The notes under the pieces were generated by a model, which had not been told where the DNA came from, searched no databases, and saw only the letters and a program-made list of their open reading frames with translations. A DNA stretch of 5,212 nt, from assembly GCA_015222755.1 (NCBI GenBank), contig JADFVX010000109.1, forward strand, positions 1 through 5,212, read 5' to 3'. The number at the start of each line of letters is the position of its first letter. Positions within the stretch are counted from its first letter, which is position 1. Below are positions 1-4,868 of this stretch, one piece after another. The DNA comes from Pseudomonadota bacterium (GTDB taxonomy: Bacteria; Desulfobacterota; JADFVX01). The position numbers and the translations under genes were made by a program.

Positions 1-261
1 AACGCCAAAAAAGGTAAGAAAGATGCCCTGGCTATTGCAAGCTGTCTACGCTTAGAAGGTATAAAGGTGAGCAGGGATATACTGAAGAGGAGCCTGGAAG
101 AGTCCATAGTCTATGCCGGAATGGAAAATATAGAGCAGGTAATTGTCGTAGGTGGAGAAGGCGAGGAGGATTCGCTTACGGTTCATTGCCTGCCAACCGG
201 GGAAAAAAATAAAATAAAAATAAATGATCTTCTTGACGGAAGAATCAAAATAGCAGGGTAG
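1..261 (+). CDS. hisZ: ATP phosphoribosyltransferase regulatory subunit HisZ, C-terminal part (5' end outside window)
   Basis: The reading frame is open from the first base to a TAG at 259-261, giving the last 86 residues of a protein that starts upstream. The segment (A-L-A-I-A, then L-R-x-E-G-I-K-V, then I-L-K-R-S-L-E-E-S, then Q-V-I-V-V-G-G, then a C-L-P-T-G-E turn) resembles the C-terminal domain shared by HisZ and histidyl-tRNA synthetase. HisZ lacks aminoacylation activity and activates the short form of HisG in the first step of histidine synthesis, in the cytoplasm. HisZ is preferred over HisS because purA follows directly, an order known from several bacteria, and because the fragment reads as a degenerate anticodon-binding-like domain. 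Catalytic-core motifs that would separate the two lie outside the window. The purA start is only 8 nt downstream, so the two genes are probably co-transcribed. Confidence 0.7.
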   Translation, partial: NAKKGKKDALAIASCLRLEGIKVSRDILKRSLEESIVYAGMENIEQVIVVGGEGEEDSLTVHCLPTGEKNKIKINDLLDGRIKIAG

Positions 262-269
262 GAAATACT

Positions 270-1562
270 ATGCCGAATGTGATTATTGTTGGCGCCCAGT
301 GGGGTGATGAAGGTAAGGGAAAGGTCGTTGATATCTATACCGAGTATGCCGATCTGGTGGTAAGGTACCAGGGAGGGAACAATGCCGGTCATACCATCGT
401 CGTAAATGAAAGCAAGTTTGTCCTGCACCTCATTCCTTCCGGTGTGCTTCACAAAGGCAAGCGTTGCGTAATAGGTAACGGTGTAGTCATCGATCCCAAG
501 GCGCTGCTTGAAGAGATAGACATGCTCAAAGGGCAGGGCTTTCTCAAGGACAGTTCCCAATTGCTAATAAGTGACAGGGCCCACGTGATAATGCCATGGC
601 ACTGCAAGATAGATGTGGCGAGGGAAAATCTCAGGGGTAAGGGTAAAATAGGAACTACAGGCCGGGGTATAGGCCCATGTTACGAAGACAAATATGCCCG
701 CGTGGGTATCCGCATAGCAGACCTTGTCAATGAAAAGGTATTTGTAGAGCGTCTTAAGGGAAATCTTGAAGACAAAAACCGTTATCTTGTTGATTTCCTC
801 GGTGACAGCGCCTGTGATTATAATGAAATACTTGAAGAGTACAGTAAATACGCAAAGAGGATAGCACCGTTTGTTGCAGACACCTCTCTGCTCGTAAATG
901 ATGCTGTTAGTGAGGGCAAGAGTGCCCTCTTTGAAGGGGCGCAGGGCAGCATGCTTGACATAGACCATGGTACTTACCCCTTTGTCACCTCCTCTAATAC
1001 GATTGCAGGAGGGGCATGCAGTGGTATCGGTGTCGGGCCTACCTGTATAGATGAGGTTATAGGTATTACGAAGGCATACACAACTAGAGTAGGCAGCGGC
1101 CCCTTTCCAACAGAGCTGGATTGCGAAATAGGGGAGGGCCTGAGGCAGAAAGGCGGAGAGTTTGGCGCTACCACCGGGCGTACGAGGCGTTGTGGTTGGT
1201 TCGATGCCGTCGTAGTCCGTGATGCAGTAAGAAGAAACGGCCTGACCGGTATGGCACTTACCAAGCTGGATGTGTTGACCGGCATGGATAAGATAAAGGT
1301 CTGCATCGCCTACGAGATAGATGGGAAAAGGGTCGATACTCTGCCTGCGTCACTTCATGAAGTAGAGAAGATCGTCCCTGTCTATGAGGAGCTTGACGGA
1401 TGGGAAGAGGCTCTGGAGGAGATACGCAGCTTTGATGCCCTGCCGGAAAATGCCAAAAGATATGTGAAGCGACTGGAAGAGCTTGTAGGTGTTGAGTCAG
1501 TTCTTGTCTCAGTGGGACAGAAAAGGCGTGAGACTATAATTGTGAAAAATCCATTTGACTGA
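270..1562 (+). CDS. purA: Adenylosuccinate synthetase PurA
   Basis: This complete 430-residue protein has the usual family length. PurA joins IMP and aspartate, using GTP, to make adenylosuccinate, the first committed step to AMP; it works in the cytoplasm as a homodimer. Visible motifs are the N-terminal GTP loop W-G-D-E-G-K-G-K (residues 11-18, with Asp13 and Lys16), N-N-A-G-H-T (37-42, with catalytic His41), G-T-T-G-R-G-I-G-P (128-136) followed by Y-E-D-K-Y-A-R with the IMP-contacting Arg144, the G-S-G-P-F-P-T-E segment, G-A-T-T-G-R-x-R-R-C-G-W, and the guanine-binding T-K-L-D (331-334). The end, P-F-D, is typical. The ATG at 270 is supported by a purine-rich GGGTAGGA just upstream that overlaps the hisZ stop, and by its distance to the GTP loop. 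No key residue is missing. Transcription probably enters from hisZ, since the 8-nt gap leaves no room for a promoter. Confidence 0.98.
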   Translation: MPNVIIVGAQWGDEGKGKVVDIYTEYADLVVRYQGGNNAGHTIVVNESKFVLHLIPSGVLHKGKRCVIGNGVVIDPKALLEEIDMLKGQGFLKDSSQLLISDRAHVIMPWHCKIDVARENLRGKGKIGTTGRGIGPCYEDKYARVGIRIADLVNEKVFVERLKGNLEDKNRYLVDFLGDSACDYNEILEEYSKYAKRIAPFVADTSLLVNDAVSEGKSALFEGAQGSMLDIDHGTYPFVTSSNTIAGGACSGIGVGPTCIDEVIGITKAYTTRVGSGPFPTELDCEIGEGLRQKGGEFGATTGRTRRCGWFDAVVVRDAVRRNGLTGMALTKLDVLTGMDKIKVCIAYEIDGKRVDTLPASLHEVEKIVPVYEELDGWEEALEEIRSFDALPENAKRYVKRLEELVGVESVLVSVGQKRRETIIVKNPFD

Positions 1563-1567
1563 TTTTT

Positions 1568-1583
1568 CAGTATATTTATACTG
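1568..1583. repeat. Perfect 7-bp inverted repeat just after purA
   Basis: CAGTATA (1568-1574) and TATACTG (1577-1583) are separated by TT and begin 5 nt after the purA stop. As RNA this could fold as a 6-bp stem with a 4-nt loop, but it is AT-rich and followed only by TGTTCGTT, so it would be a weak terminator at best. A 16-bp dyad could also be a protein-binding site. It is the only candidate transcription end for purA before the tRNA promoter. Confidence 0.45.
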
Positions 1584-1625
1584 TTCGTTGAGTGAAAAAA
1601 GTATGTTTTCTAAGCTCGAAAATAT

Positions 1626-1654
1626 TTGACATTTTTTAATGATTATCGTAACAT
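1626..1654 (+). promoter_or_regulatory. Sigma70-type promoter for the tRNA-Lys/tRNA-Glu unit
   Basis: A perfect -35 box TTGACA (1626-1631) is followed by exactly 17 bp and then a -10 box TAACAT (1649-1654, four of six consensus bases). The predicted transcript starts near 1661, about 12 nt before the mature tRNA-Lys. The bases upstream (about 1595-1625) are rich in A and T runs, as in UP elements of stable-RNA promoters. A promoter is expected here because purA ends 63 nt upstream and the tRNAs have their own terminator. Confidence 0.8.
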
Positions 1655-1672
1655 GTCGGCTTGCTTTCGGAT

Positions 1673-1748
1673 GAGCCGCTAGCTCAGTAGGTAGAGCACC
1701 TGACTTTTAATCAGGTGGTCGTCGGTTCGATCCCGACGCGGCTCACCA
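1673..1748 (+). tRNA. tRNA-Lys, anticodon TTT
   Basis: This 76-nt gene has a complete cloverleaf with an encoded CCA end. The acceptor stem pairs GAGCCGC (1673-1679) with GCGGCTC (1738-1744), with discriminator A1745 and CCA at 1746-1748. The D stem is GCTC/GAGC (1682-1685 and 1694-1697). The anticodon stem CCTGA/TCAGG encloses the loop CTTTTAA, placing TTT at 1706-1708, which reads the lysine codons AAA and AAG. The T stem GTCGG/CCGAC encloses TTCGATC. All stems are perfectly paired, so the gene should be functional. It is the first gene of a two-tRNA transcript. Confidence 0.98.
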
Positions 1749-1766
1749 TTTAAATAATTAAAGAAC

Positions 1767-1844
1767 GTCCCCATCGTCTAGTCTGGCCTAGGACACCGCC
1801 CTTTCACGGCGGCGACCGGGGTTCAAATCCCCGTGGGGACGCCA
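1767..1844 (+). tRNA. tRNA-Glu, anticodon TTC
   Basis: This 78-nt gene includes an encoded CCA. The acceptor stem pairs GTCCCCA (1767-1773) with TGGGGAC (1834-1840), with discriminator G1841 and CCA at 1842-1844. The anticodon stem CCGCC/GGCGG (1796-1800 and 1808-1812) encloses CTTTCAC, placing TTC at 1803-1805, which reads the glutamate codons GAA and GAG. The sequence closely follows the usual bacterial tRNA-Glu pattern (GTCCCC, CGTCTAG, GGACACCGCC). It lies 18 nt after tRNA-Lys with no terminator between, so the two come from one precursor. Besides translation, tRNA-Glu supplies glutamate for haem synthesis by the C5 pathway in many bacteria. Confidence 0.98.
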
Positions 1845-1852
1845 ACAAAATC

Positions 1853-1888
1853 AAGGGTTTAGCTCGAAAGAGCTAGACCCTTTTTTTG
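1853..1888 (+). terminator. Rho-independent terminator of the tRNA operon
   Basis: An 11-bp stem pairs GGGTTTAGCTC (1855-1865) with GAGCTAGACCC (1870-1880), with one G-U pair, closed by a GAAA (GNRA-type) tetraloop. It is followed by seven T residues (1881-1887), and two A residues before the stem extend the pairing into the T tract. It begins 9 nt after the CCA of tRNA-Glu and should end the tRNA transcript efficiently, insulating the TonB-like operon downstream. Confidence 0.95.
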
Positions 1889-1900
1889 TTTAATGTTATT

Positions 1901-1928
1901 CCACCCTTCCGGGCGGTCTTCTCCGCCC
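1901..1928. repeat. GC-rich inverted repeats with two alternative pairings
   Basis: GGGCGG (1911-1916) pairs perfectly with CCGCCC (1923-1928) across a 6-nt spacer, TCTTCT. The same GGGCGG can instead pair with CCACCC (1901-1906) across TTCC, with one A-C mismatch. The element is conspicuously GC-rich in an AT-rich intergenic stretch and sits just upstream of the putative TATAAT promoter. There is no T tract after it, so it is not a standard terminator. It could be an operator or a backup structure after the tRNA terminator; the role is unknown. Confidence 0.4.
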
Positions 1929-1935
1929 AATTCTA

Positions 1936-1966
1936 TTGTGGCATAAAATTTTGAAAAGGATATAAT
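1936..1966 (+). promoter_or_regulatory. Candidate promoter of the TonB-like/ExbB/ExbD operon
   Basis: TATAAT at 1961-1966 is a perfect -10 box. The best -35 candidate is TTGTGG (1936-1941), three of six consensus bases, with a long 19-bp spacer, so the promoter would be weak or activator-dependent. It lies between the tRNA terminator and the first gene of the operon, where a promoter is required. Predicted transcripts would begin near 1973 and carry a leader of about 110 nt before the ATG at 2085. No recognisable Fur box overlaps it. Confidence 0.5.
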
Positions 1967-1986
1967 GATCTGACTTGATGGGTGAT

Positions 1987-2052
1987 GTGGAAGCCTTTGT
2001 TCCCTTAGCCGGGGACAGACTTAAAGCCACAGGGACTTTGACCTCCCGGTGG
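1987..2052 (+). other. Leader region with two mutually exclusive hairpins
   Basis: A 7-bp hairpin pairs TGTTCCC (1998-2004) with GGGGACA (2011-2017), with one G-U pair and loop TTAGCC. It can be extended by GTGG (1987-1990) pairing with CCAC (2027-2030). That same CCAC can instead pair with GTGG at 2049-2052 to form a second hairpin, with inner stem GGGA (2032-2035)/TCCC (2044-2047). The second form covers the GTG at 2049, a possible early start of the next gene. Both pairings are visible in the sequence; a regulatory role is inference. The region could also be the remnant of a REP-like palindrome. Confidence 0.35.
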
Positions 2053-2084
2053 TGCGTATAGAATTATTTAGAAAGCAGGCCTGG

Positions 2085-2798
2085 ATGAAATTTTCTAAAA
2101 ACAAAAAGACCTTTTTAATCAGCTTAACCCTGGTGGCTTTTTTTCACATAGCTGTGATAAACATAAATTATTTTCGGATAGAGAAAAACAGGGCAAGGGG
2201 AGGTTTGGTACATAATATATACCTGGGGCATGGCCTCGGGGGTCCTGCAGGAAAAGGTGGTAGTACTTCATTGGAAAAAGAAAGGCGGGTAGCAGCAAAA
2301 AAAACTACCGTGCCAAAGCCGAGGTTCAGCCCTAAGCTTGAGGCAAAAGGACCAAAGAAAAGCCTGGAAGAGTTAAATCTAGAGGAGTGGTCCGATAAAG
2401 AACCGTTAAGTCCTCACGCCCTCGGTGATGTTGCTGGCTCAGGCGGCAGAGGTGGAACTGATGGGTATGGAGATGGTTCCTATGGAGGGGGCATGTCACT
2501 GGAACAGATAAGGCTTGCCTATCTTAATGCACTGAAAATCGAGATAGAGAAGAATAAAGAGTATCTAACCATAGTAAAAAACTCCGATGAAATTGGAATA
2601 GTTGGAATTTCTTTTATCATTTTAAAGGATGGGGCTATAATTAATGTTAAACTCAGGAAACGGAGCAAGTACCCAAGTTTAAATATATTGGCATTGAAGC
2701 TGATATCAAAATTAAAAAGATTTAGGCCGATTCCGTATGAACTGAAGATGGACAGGTGGAAAATCGATGTTGATATTGAATATAAGTTAGGAGGTTAA
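2085..2798 (+). CDS. tonB: TonB-family energy transducer
   Basis: With the ATG at 2085 this is a 237-residue protein; an in-frame GTG at 2049 would add 12 residues. The architecture is TonB-like: a short basic N-terminus, one membrane helix (about residues 8-27) containing a histidine at 21, close to His20 of E. coli TonB, a Lys/Pro-containing basic linker, a glycine-rich stretch (114-136), and a C-terminal TonB domain from about residue 146, with the V-G-I-S-F-I-I-L-K-D-G strand and the ending W-K-I-D-V-D-I-E-Y-K-L. The role is to transmit ExbB/ExbD energy across the periplasm to outer-membrane transporters. The ATG is preferred because AGG (2077-2079) lies 5 nt before it and the histidine position fits; the GTG has no ribosome site and lies in a hairpin. 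exbB follows 2 nt after the stop. TolA is a weaker alternative, since no TolB or Pal gene is seen. Confidence 0.8.
   Translation: MKFSKNKKTFLISLTLVAFFHIAVININYFRIEKNRARGGLVHNIYLGHGLGGPAGKGGSTSLEKERRVAAKKTTVPKPRFSPKLEAKGPKKSLEELNLEEWSDKEPLSPHALGDVAGSGGRGGTDGYGDGSYGGGMSLEQIRLAYLNALKIEIEKNKEYLTIVKNSDEIGIVGISFIILKDGAIINVKLRKRSKYPSLNILALKLISKLKRFRPIPYELKMDRWKIDVDIEYKLGG
2789..2795 (+). promoter_or_regulatory. Strong ribosome binding site for exbB with a TTG start
   Basis: AGGAGGT at 2789-2795 is a near-perfect Shine-Dalgarno sequence encoded by the last codons of the TonB-like gene. It lies 5 nt before TTG at 2801, which settles the choice of this unusual start codon. The overlap of the site with the upstream coding end suggests coupled translation of the two genes. 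Confidence 0.85.
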
Positions 2799-2800
2799 GC

Positions 2801-3334
2801 TTGAGTTTAATTGACTATATTAATAAAGGGGGATTTATAGCCTACATACTTCTAATCTTTAATATTGTAGGTATCAGTACCATGTTATGGAAAATAGTGG
2901 TAATTAAAAGGTTCAGGTCTTCCAGGAGCGATATCTATAGAGAAATCATAGATGCGGTAACAGAAAAAAATAACATATTTAAAGATGAGACAACGACTCT
3001 GGAGATATTGAAGGACCATATACGCGGCAAAGTTAAAGAACTGGAGCTGGGGCTGAATACCGTAAGGATAATAGCTACGATCGCACCACTCCTCGGACTG
3101 CTTGGAACGGTAATGGGAATACTCGGTTCCTTTGAAAATATCTCGATAGAGGGCATGGATGACCCAAGCATCTTTGCAGACAATATATCTTTGGCCTTGA
3201 TAACTACAATTGGAGGACTGATGGTCGCTGTCCCTCACTACATCGGTTACAACTACCTCATCGGCTTTCTGGACAACCTTGAACAAGGGATGGAACAGGA
3301 TGTGGTTGAAAGCTTCTTCAAGGAAAGAAAATGA
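2801..3334 (+). CDS. exbB: ExbB/TolQ/MotA-family proton channel protein
   Basis: This 177-residue inner-membrane protein is shorter than E. coli ExbB (244 residues). It starts at TTG behind a strong ribosome site. Three membrane helices are visible: about 12-30, 88-110 and 129-152, with a cytoplasmic loop between the first and second. The second holds the hallmark A-P-L-L-G-L-L-G-T-V (95-104) and the third holds A-L-I-T-T-x-G-G-L (132-140) and the V-P of V-A-V-P-H. Thr103 and Thr136 match conserved pore threonines of the family. The glutamate found in E. coli ExbB just before the Ala-Leu of the third helix is a leucine here (Leu131), as in some other family members by recollection. With ExbD it forms the proton-driven motor for the TonB-like protein. 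The stop overlaps the exbD start in ATGA (3331-3334). Confidence 0.93.
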   Translation: MSLIDYINKGGFIAYILLIFNIVGISTMLWKIVVIKRFRSSRSDIYREIIDAVTEKNNIFKDETTTLEILKDHIRGKVKELELGLNTVRIIATIAPLLGLLGTVMGILGSFENISIEGMDDPSIFADNISLALITTIGGLMVAVPHYIGYNYLIGFLDNLEQGMEQDVVESFFKERK

Positions 3335-3717
3335 AACGGAGGCAGCCCTTAAGCTTTGATCTTACCCCACTTATTGATGTGGTATTTATACTCCTGATTT
3401 TTTTTATTGTCACATCAACTTTTAGAAAAGATGAGCATAAATTAGCTGTAAGGCTACCATCGTCGGAATATGGTGAAAGTGTAAATGTTAAAGAAGAGAT
3501 CAATATAGAGCTTAGCGAATCAGGAGTTGCCTTAAACGGCAAAGTCCTGACGTTGGATGAGATAGACAATGAACTGGCAAAGGTGAAAAATAATAAAACA
3601 CCTGTCTTTTCACGCATCGACAGAGATGTAAGGTACGAAAAGATTGTAGCTCTATTTGATTTGCTGAAAAAGCACAGGCTGGAGAACATTGTTCTTGTTG
3701 CCAAAAAGAAGAAATAG
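3331..3717 (+). CDS. exbD: ExbD/TolR-family biopolymer transport protein
   Basis: This 128-residue protein is of normal family length. It has a short cytoplasmic start rich in Lys/Arg, a single membrane helix (about 14-32) containing the signature L-T-P-L-I-D-V-V-F with the proton-carrying Asp16 (matching Asp25 of E. coli ExbD), and a periplasmic domain ending in a conserved-looking I-D-R-D, then K-I-V-A-L-F-D-L-L, then I-V-L-V-A segment. It partners ExbB in the energising complex. The ATG overlaps the exbB stop by 4 nt, and AGGA at 3321-3324 lies 6 nt before it, so expression is translationally coupled. The tail is unusually basic (four Lys). It closes the three-gene operon; ExbD is preferred over TolR because the neighbour is TonB-like and no tolB or pal is seen. 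Confidence 0.93.
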   Translation: MKRRQPLSFDLTPLIDVVFILLIFFIVTSTFRKDEHKLAVRLPSSEYGESVNVKEEINIELSESGVALNGKVLTLDEIDNELAKVKNNKTPVFSRIDRDVRYEKIVALFDLLKKHRLENIVLVAKKKK

Positions 3718-3754
3718 GCTTAGTGAACTGAAACCGGAGGACCTTCTCCCTTAG

Positions 3755-3783
3755 TTGATTTAGAATTATTTTTCTGATATTCT
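3755..3783 (+). promoter_or_regulatory. Candidate extended -10 promoter for the cytochrome gene
   Basis: TTGATT (3755-3760, four of six consensus bases) is followed by 17 bp and TATTCT (3778-3783, four of six), with the extended -10 dinucleotide TG one base upstream (3775-3776). Transcripts would begin near 3790, leaving a leader of about 78 nt before the ATG at 3868. No convincing terminator separates exbD from this point, so the cytochrome gene may also be read from the operon upstream. Confidence 0.45.
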
Positions 3784-3812
3784 TCTTGCCGATGAACAAG
3801 GACTTTTTTCTT

Positions 3813-3866
3813 ATGGCAGAACAAGGCTTTAAATACACTATTTGCCCCTTGCAGGTATTTTTTTAG
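3813..3866 (+). CDS. Possible 17-residue leader peptide before the cytochrome gene
   Basis: An ATG at 3813 opens a 17-codon frame (MAEQGFKYTICPLQVFF) that ends with TAG at 3864-3866, one base before the cytochrome ATG at 3868. An AAGGA at 3798-3802 lies 10 nt before it, an acceptable ribosome-site distance. The cytochrome ATG has no well-placed ribosome site of its own, so termination here could feed ribosomes to it. The peptide resembles nothing I recognise, and such a short ORF may occur by chance. Confidence 0.3.
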   Translation: MAEQGFKYTICPLQVFF

Positions 3867-3867
3867 G

Positions 3868-4779
3868 ATGCTGTTTTCACTGAGCCCTACGATGTGTAAG
3901 AGGTTTTACAAAAGGGCGTCTGTATGCCTCTTGGTCGTACTTCCCCTTGTTTTTTTTGGCATGGGATGTTCTCCTACTCTCAGGATGGGAGGTGAAGAGG
4001 TTGACCAACATGTAGTTGCGTGTAAAACATGCCATGAGGGTAAGGCCGAGGCCGGTAATCCTTCCTTGAAGTACCCTGAAAATCCCTCTAAAACATGTAA
4101 GGGATGTCACATAGAAGCAAATGCCGGCATACACCACCCTTCATCTACAGTGCCAGGGCCATTTGGAAGTACCGGCGAAATTGATTCAGGCTTCAGGCTC
4201 TACGACGGTAAGATGGAATGTCTAACCTGTCATCAAATCCACAGTGCTGCTGATTATCTTAGGGGGACGAAATATTTTCTCGCCGGAGGGCCTTATGGAG
4301 ACAGGCGTGATATATGCTTCCGTTGCCACAACTGGGAGGAGTACAAAAAAAGCAACCCCCACAAAAGTATGATTTATGATGGCTACAAGCTGGACTATGG
4401 TACTTGCCTTATCTGCCATGCCACTCCACCAGACCCCGAGGTTGACAGGGAAGGAGATGTTAAATTCCGGGCCTCAATACCCTTTCTGTGCTGGAGGTGC
4501 CACCAGCCGATGGGTGGTCCGTTATTTAAGGAACACTTTTTAAAAAAGCCTAGTAAAAAGACTTTTGGGGCTATGAGGTTGAGCAAGAAAAGACATGACA
4601 AGCTTATTCCCCTTGACTACAAAGGCAGGCTGACTTGCTCCTCATGCCATAATCCACACCAGCCCGGTGTTATGGTCGATGGAAAGGCAAAGATTGGTGC
4701 GGGAAAGAGAGGGCTGCAGCGGTTCGGAAGACAGGGAACCGCGAACTTTTGTGCTGCGTGCCATACTTTAATGCTATAG
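3868..4779 (+). CDS. Octahaem c-type cytochrome, putative lipoprotein
   Basis: This 303-residue exported protein has eight CxxCH haem-attachment motifs, starting at residues 52, 77, 118, 150, 180, 208, 257 and 295, so about one haem per 38 residues. No CxxCK site is seen, arguing against the OTR and NrfA enzyme families. Many further His residues (89, 90, 125, 165, 223, 243, 264) could be sixth ligands, and C-L-T-C-H-Q-I-H and C-S-S-C-H-N-P-H resemble doubled-CxxCH proteins. The N-terminus has a basic patch, a hydrophobic core (about 19-31) and Cys34 in G-M-G-C followed by Ser, a loose lipobox suggesting a lipoprotein of the outer membrane. An electron-transfer role in the envelope is inferred; the partner is unknown. 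The start is uncertain: AGG directly abuts the ATG at 3868, and an in-frame ATG at 3892 would give a shorter, more typical signal sequence. Confidence 0.88.
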   Translation: MLFSLSPTMCKRFYKRASVCLLVVLPLVFFGMGCSPTLRMGGEEVDQHVVACKTCHEGKAEAGNPSLKYPENPSKTCKGCHIEANAGIHHPSSTVPGPFGSTGEIDSGFRLYDGKMECLTCHQIHSAADYLRGTKYFLAGGPYGDRRDICFRCHNWEEYKKSNPHKSMIYDGYKLDYGTCLICHATPPDPEVDREGDVKFRASIPFLCWRCHQPMGGPLFKEHFLKKPSKKTFGAMRLSKKRHDKLIPLDYKGRLTCSSCHNPHQPGVMVDGKAKIGAGKRGLQRFGRQGTANFCAACHTLML

Positions 4780-4789
4780 GCCGGATATT

Positions 4790-4846
4790 ATGCTCCTTTC
4801 ACCTTCTATGTTAGGAGTGTGGAAATACCACGAAGAGTCTGATTAA
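4790..4846 (+). CDS. Possible 18-residue ORF between the cytochrome and TPR genes
   Basis: ATG at 4790 opens an 18-codon frame (MLLSPSMLGVWKYHEESD) that ends with TAA at 4844-4846, 22 nt before the TPR lipoprotein gene. A weak AGG at the cytochrome stop lies about 10 nt upstream of the ATG. There is no family resemblance, and chance occurrence is quite possible. It is listed because it fills much of the 89-nt gap. Confidence 0.12.
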   Translation: MLLSPSMLGVWKYHEESD

Positions 4847-4855
4847 GGGAATTCC
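4819..4855. repeat. Small dyads in the cytochrome-TPR gap
   Basis: GTGG (4819-4822) can pair with CCAC (4828-4831) around AAATA, and an 8-bp palindrome GGAATTCC lies at 4848-4855. Neither is followed by a T tract, so no terminator is evident and the TPR gene may be read through from the cytochrome gene. Both are short enough to be chance. Confidence 0.25.
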
Positions 4856-4868
4856 TATTAGGGGGAAA

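Noticed and set aside
1..261. Histidyl-tRNA synthetase (HisS) instead of HisZ
   Set aside because: The C-terminal domains are related and the core is outside the window; the purA neighbour and divergent tail favour HisZ, but HisS is not fully excluded.
183..560. Minus-strand open frames across purA, exbB, exbD and the cytochrome gene (for example 183-560, 564-968, 974-1306, 2885-3286, 3318-3704)
   Set aside because: They lie antisense to clearly conserved genes, show no recognisable domain and have no plausible ribosome sites noticed; they are shadows of the + strand coding.
1613..1869. AGCTCGAAA shared by 1613-1621 and the terminator (1861-1869)
   Set aside because: Only 9 bp, no further similarity around it; probably chance.
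1939..1955. Possible sigma54 promoter (TGGCAT followed by TTTTGAA)
   Set aside because: The GG-to-GC spacing is off by one and the -12 GC is missing, while a perfect TATAAT lies close by.
1965..1973. Two-codon minimal ORF ATG-ATC-TGA after AAGGA
   Set aside because: The ATG overlaps the -10 box, upstream of the predicted transcript start, so it is unlikely to be in the RNA.
3736..3749. Possible terminator after exbD (GGAGG with TCTCC around ACCT)
   Set aside because: The stem is 5 bp with a wobble pair and no T tract follows, so it is not a convincing intrinsic terminator.
3858..3864. Run of seven T residues before the cytochrome start as a terminator
   Set aside because: No stable stem precedes it; it probably belongs to the leader or the short ORF.
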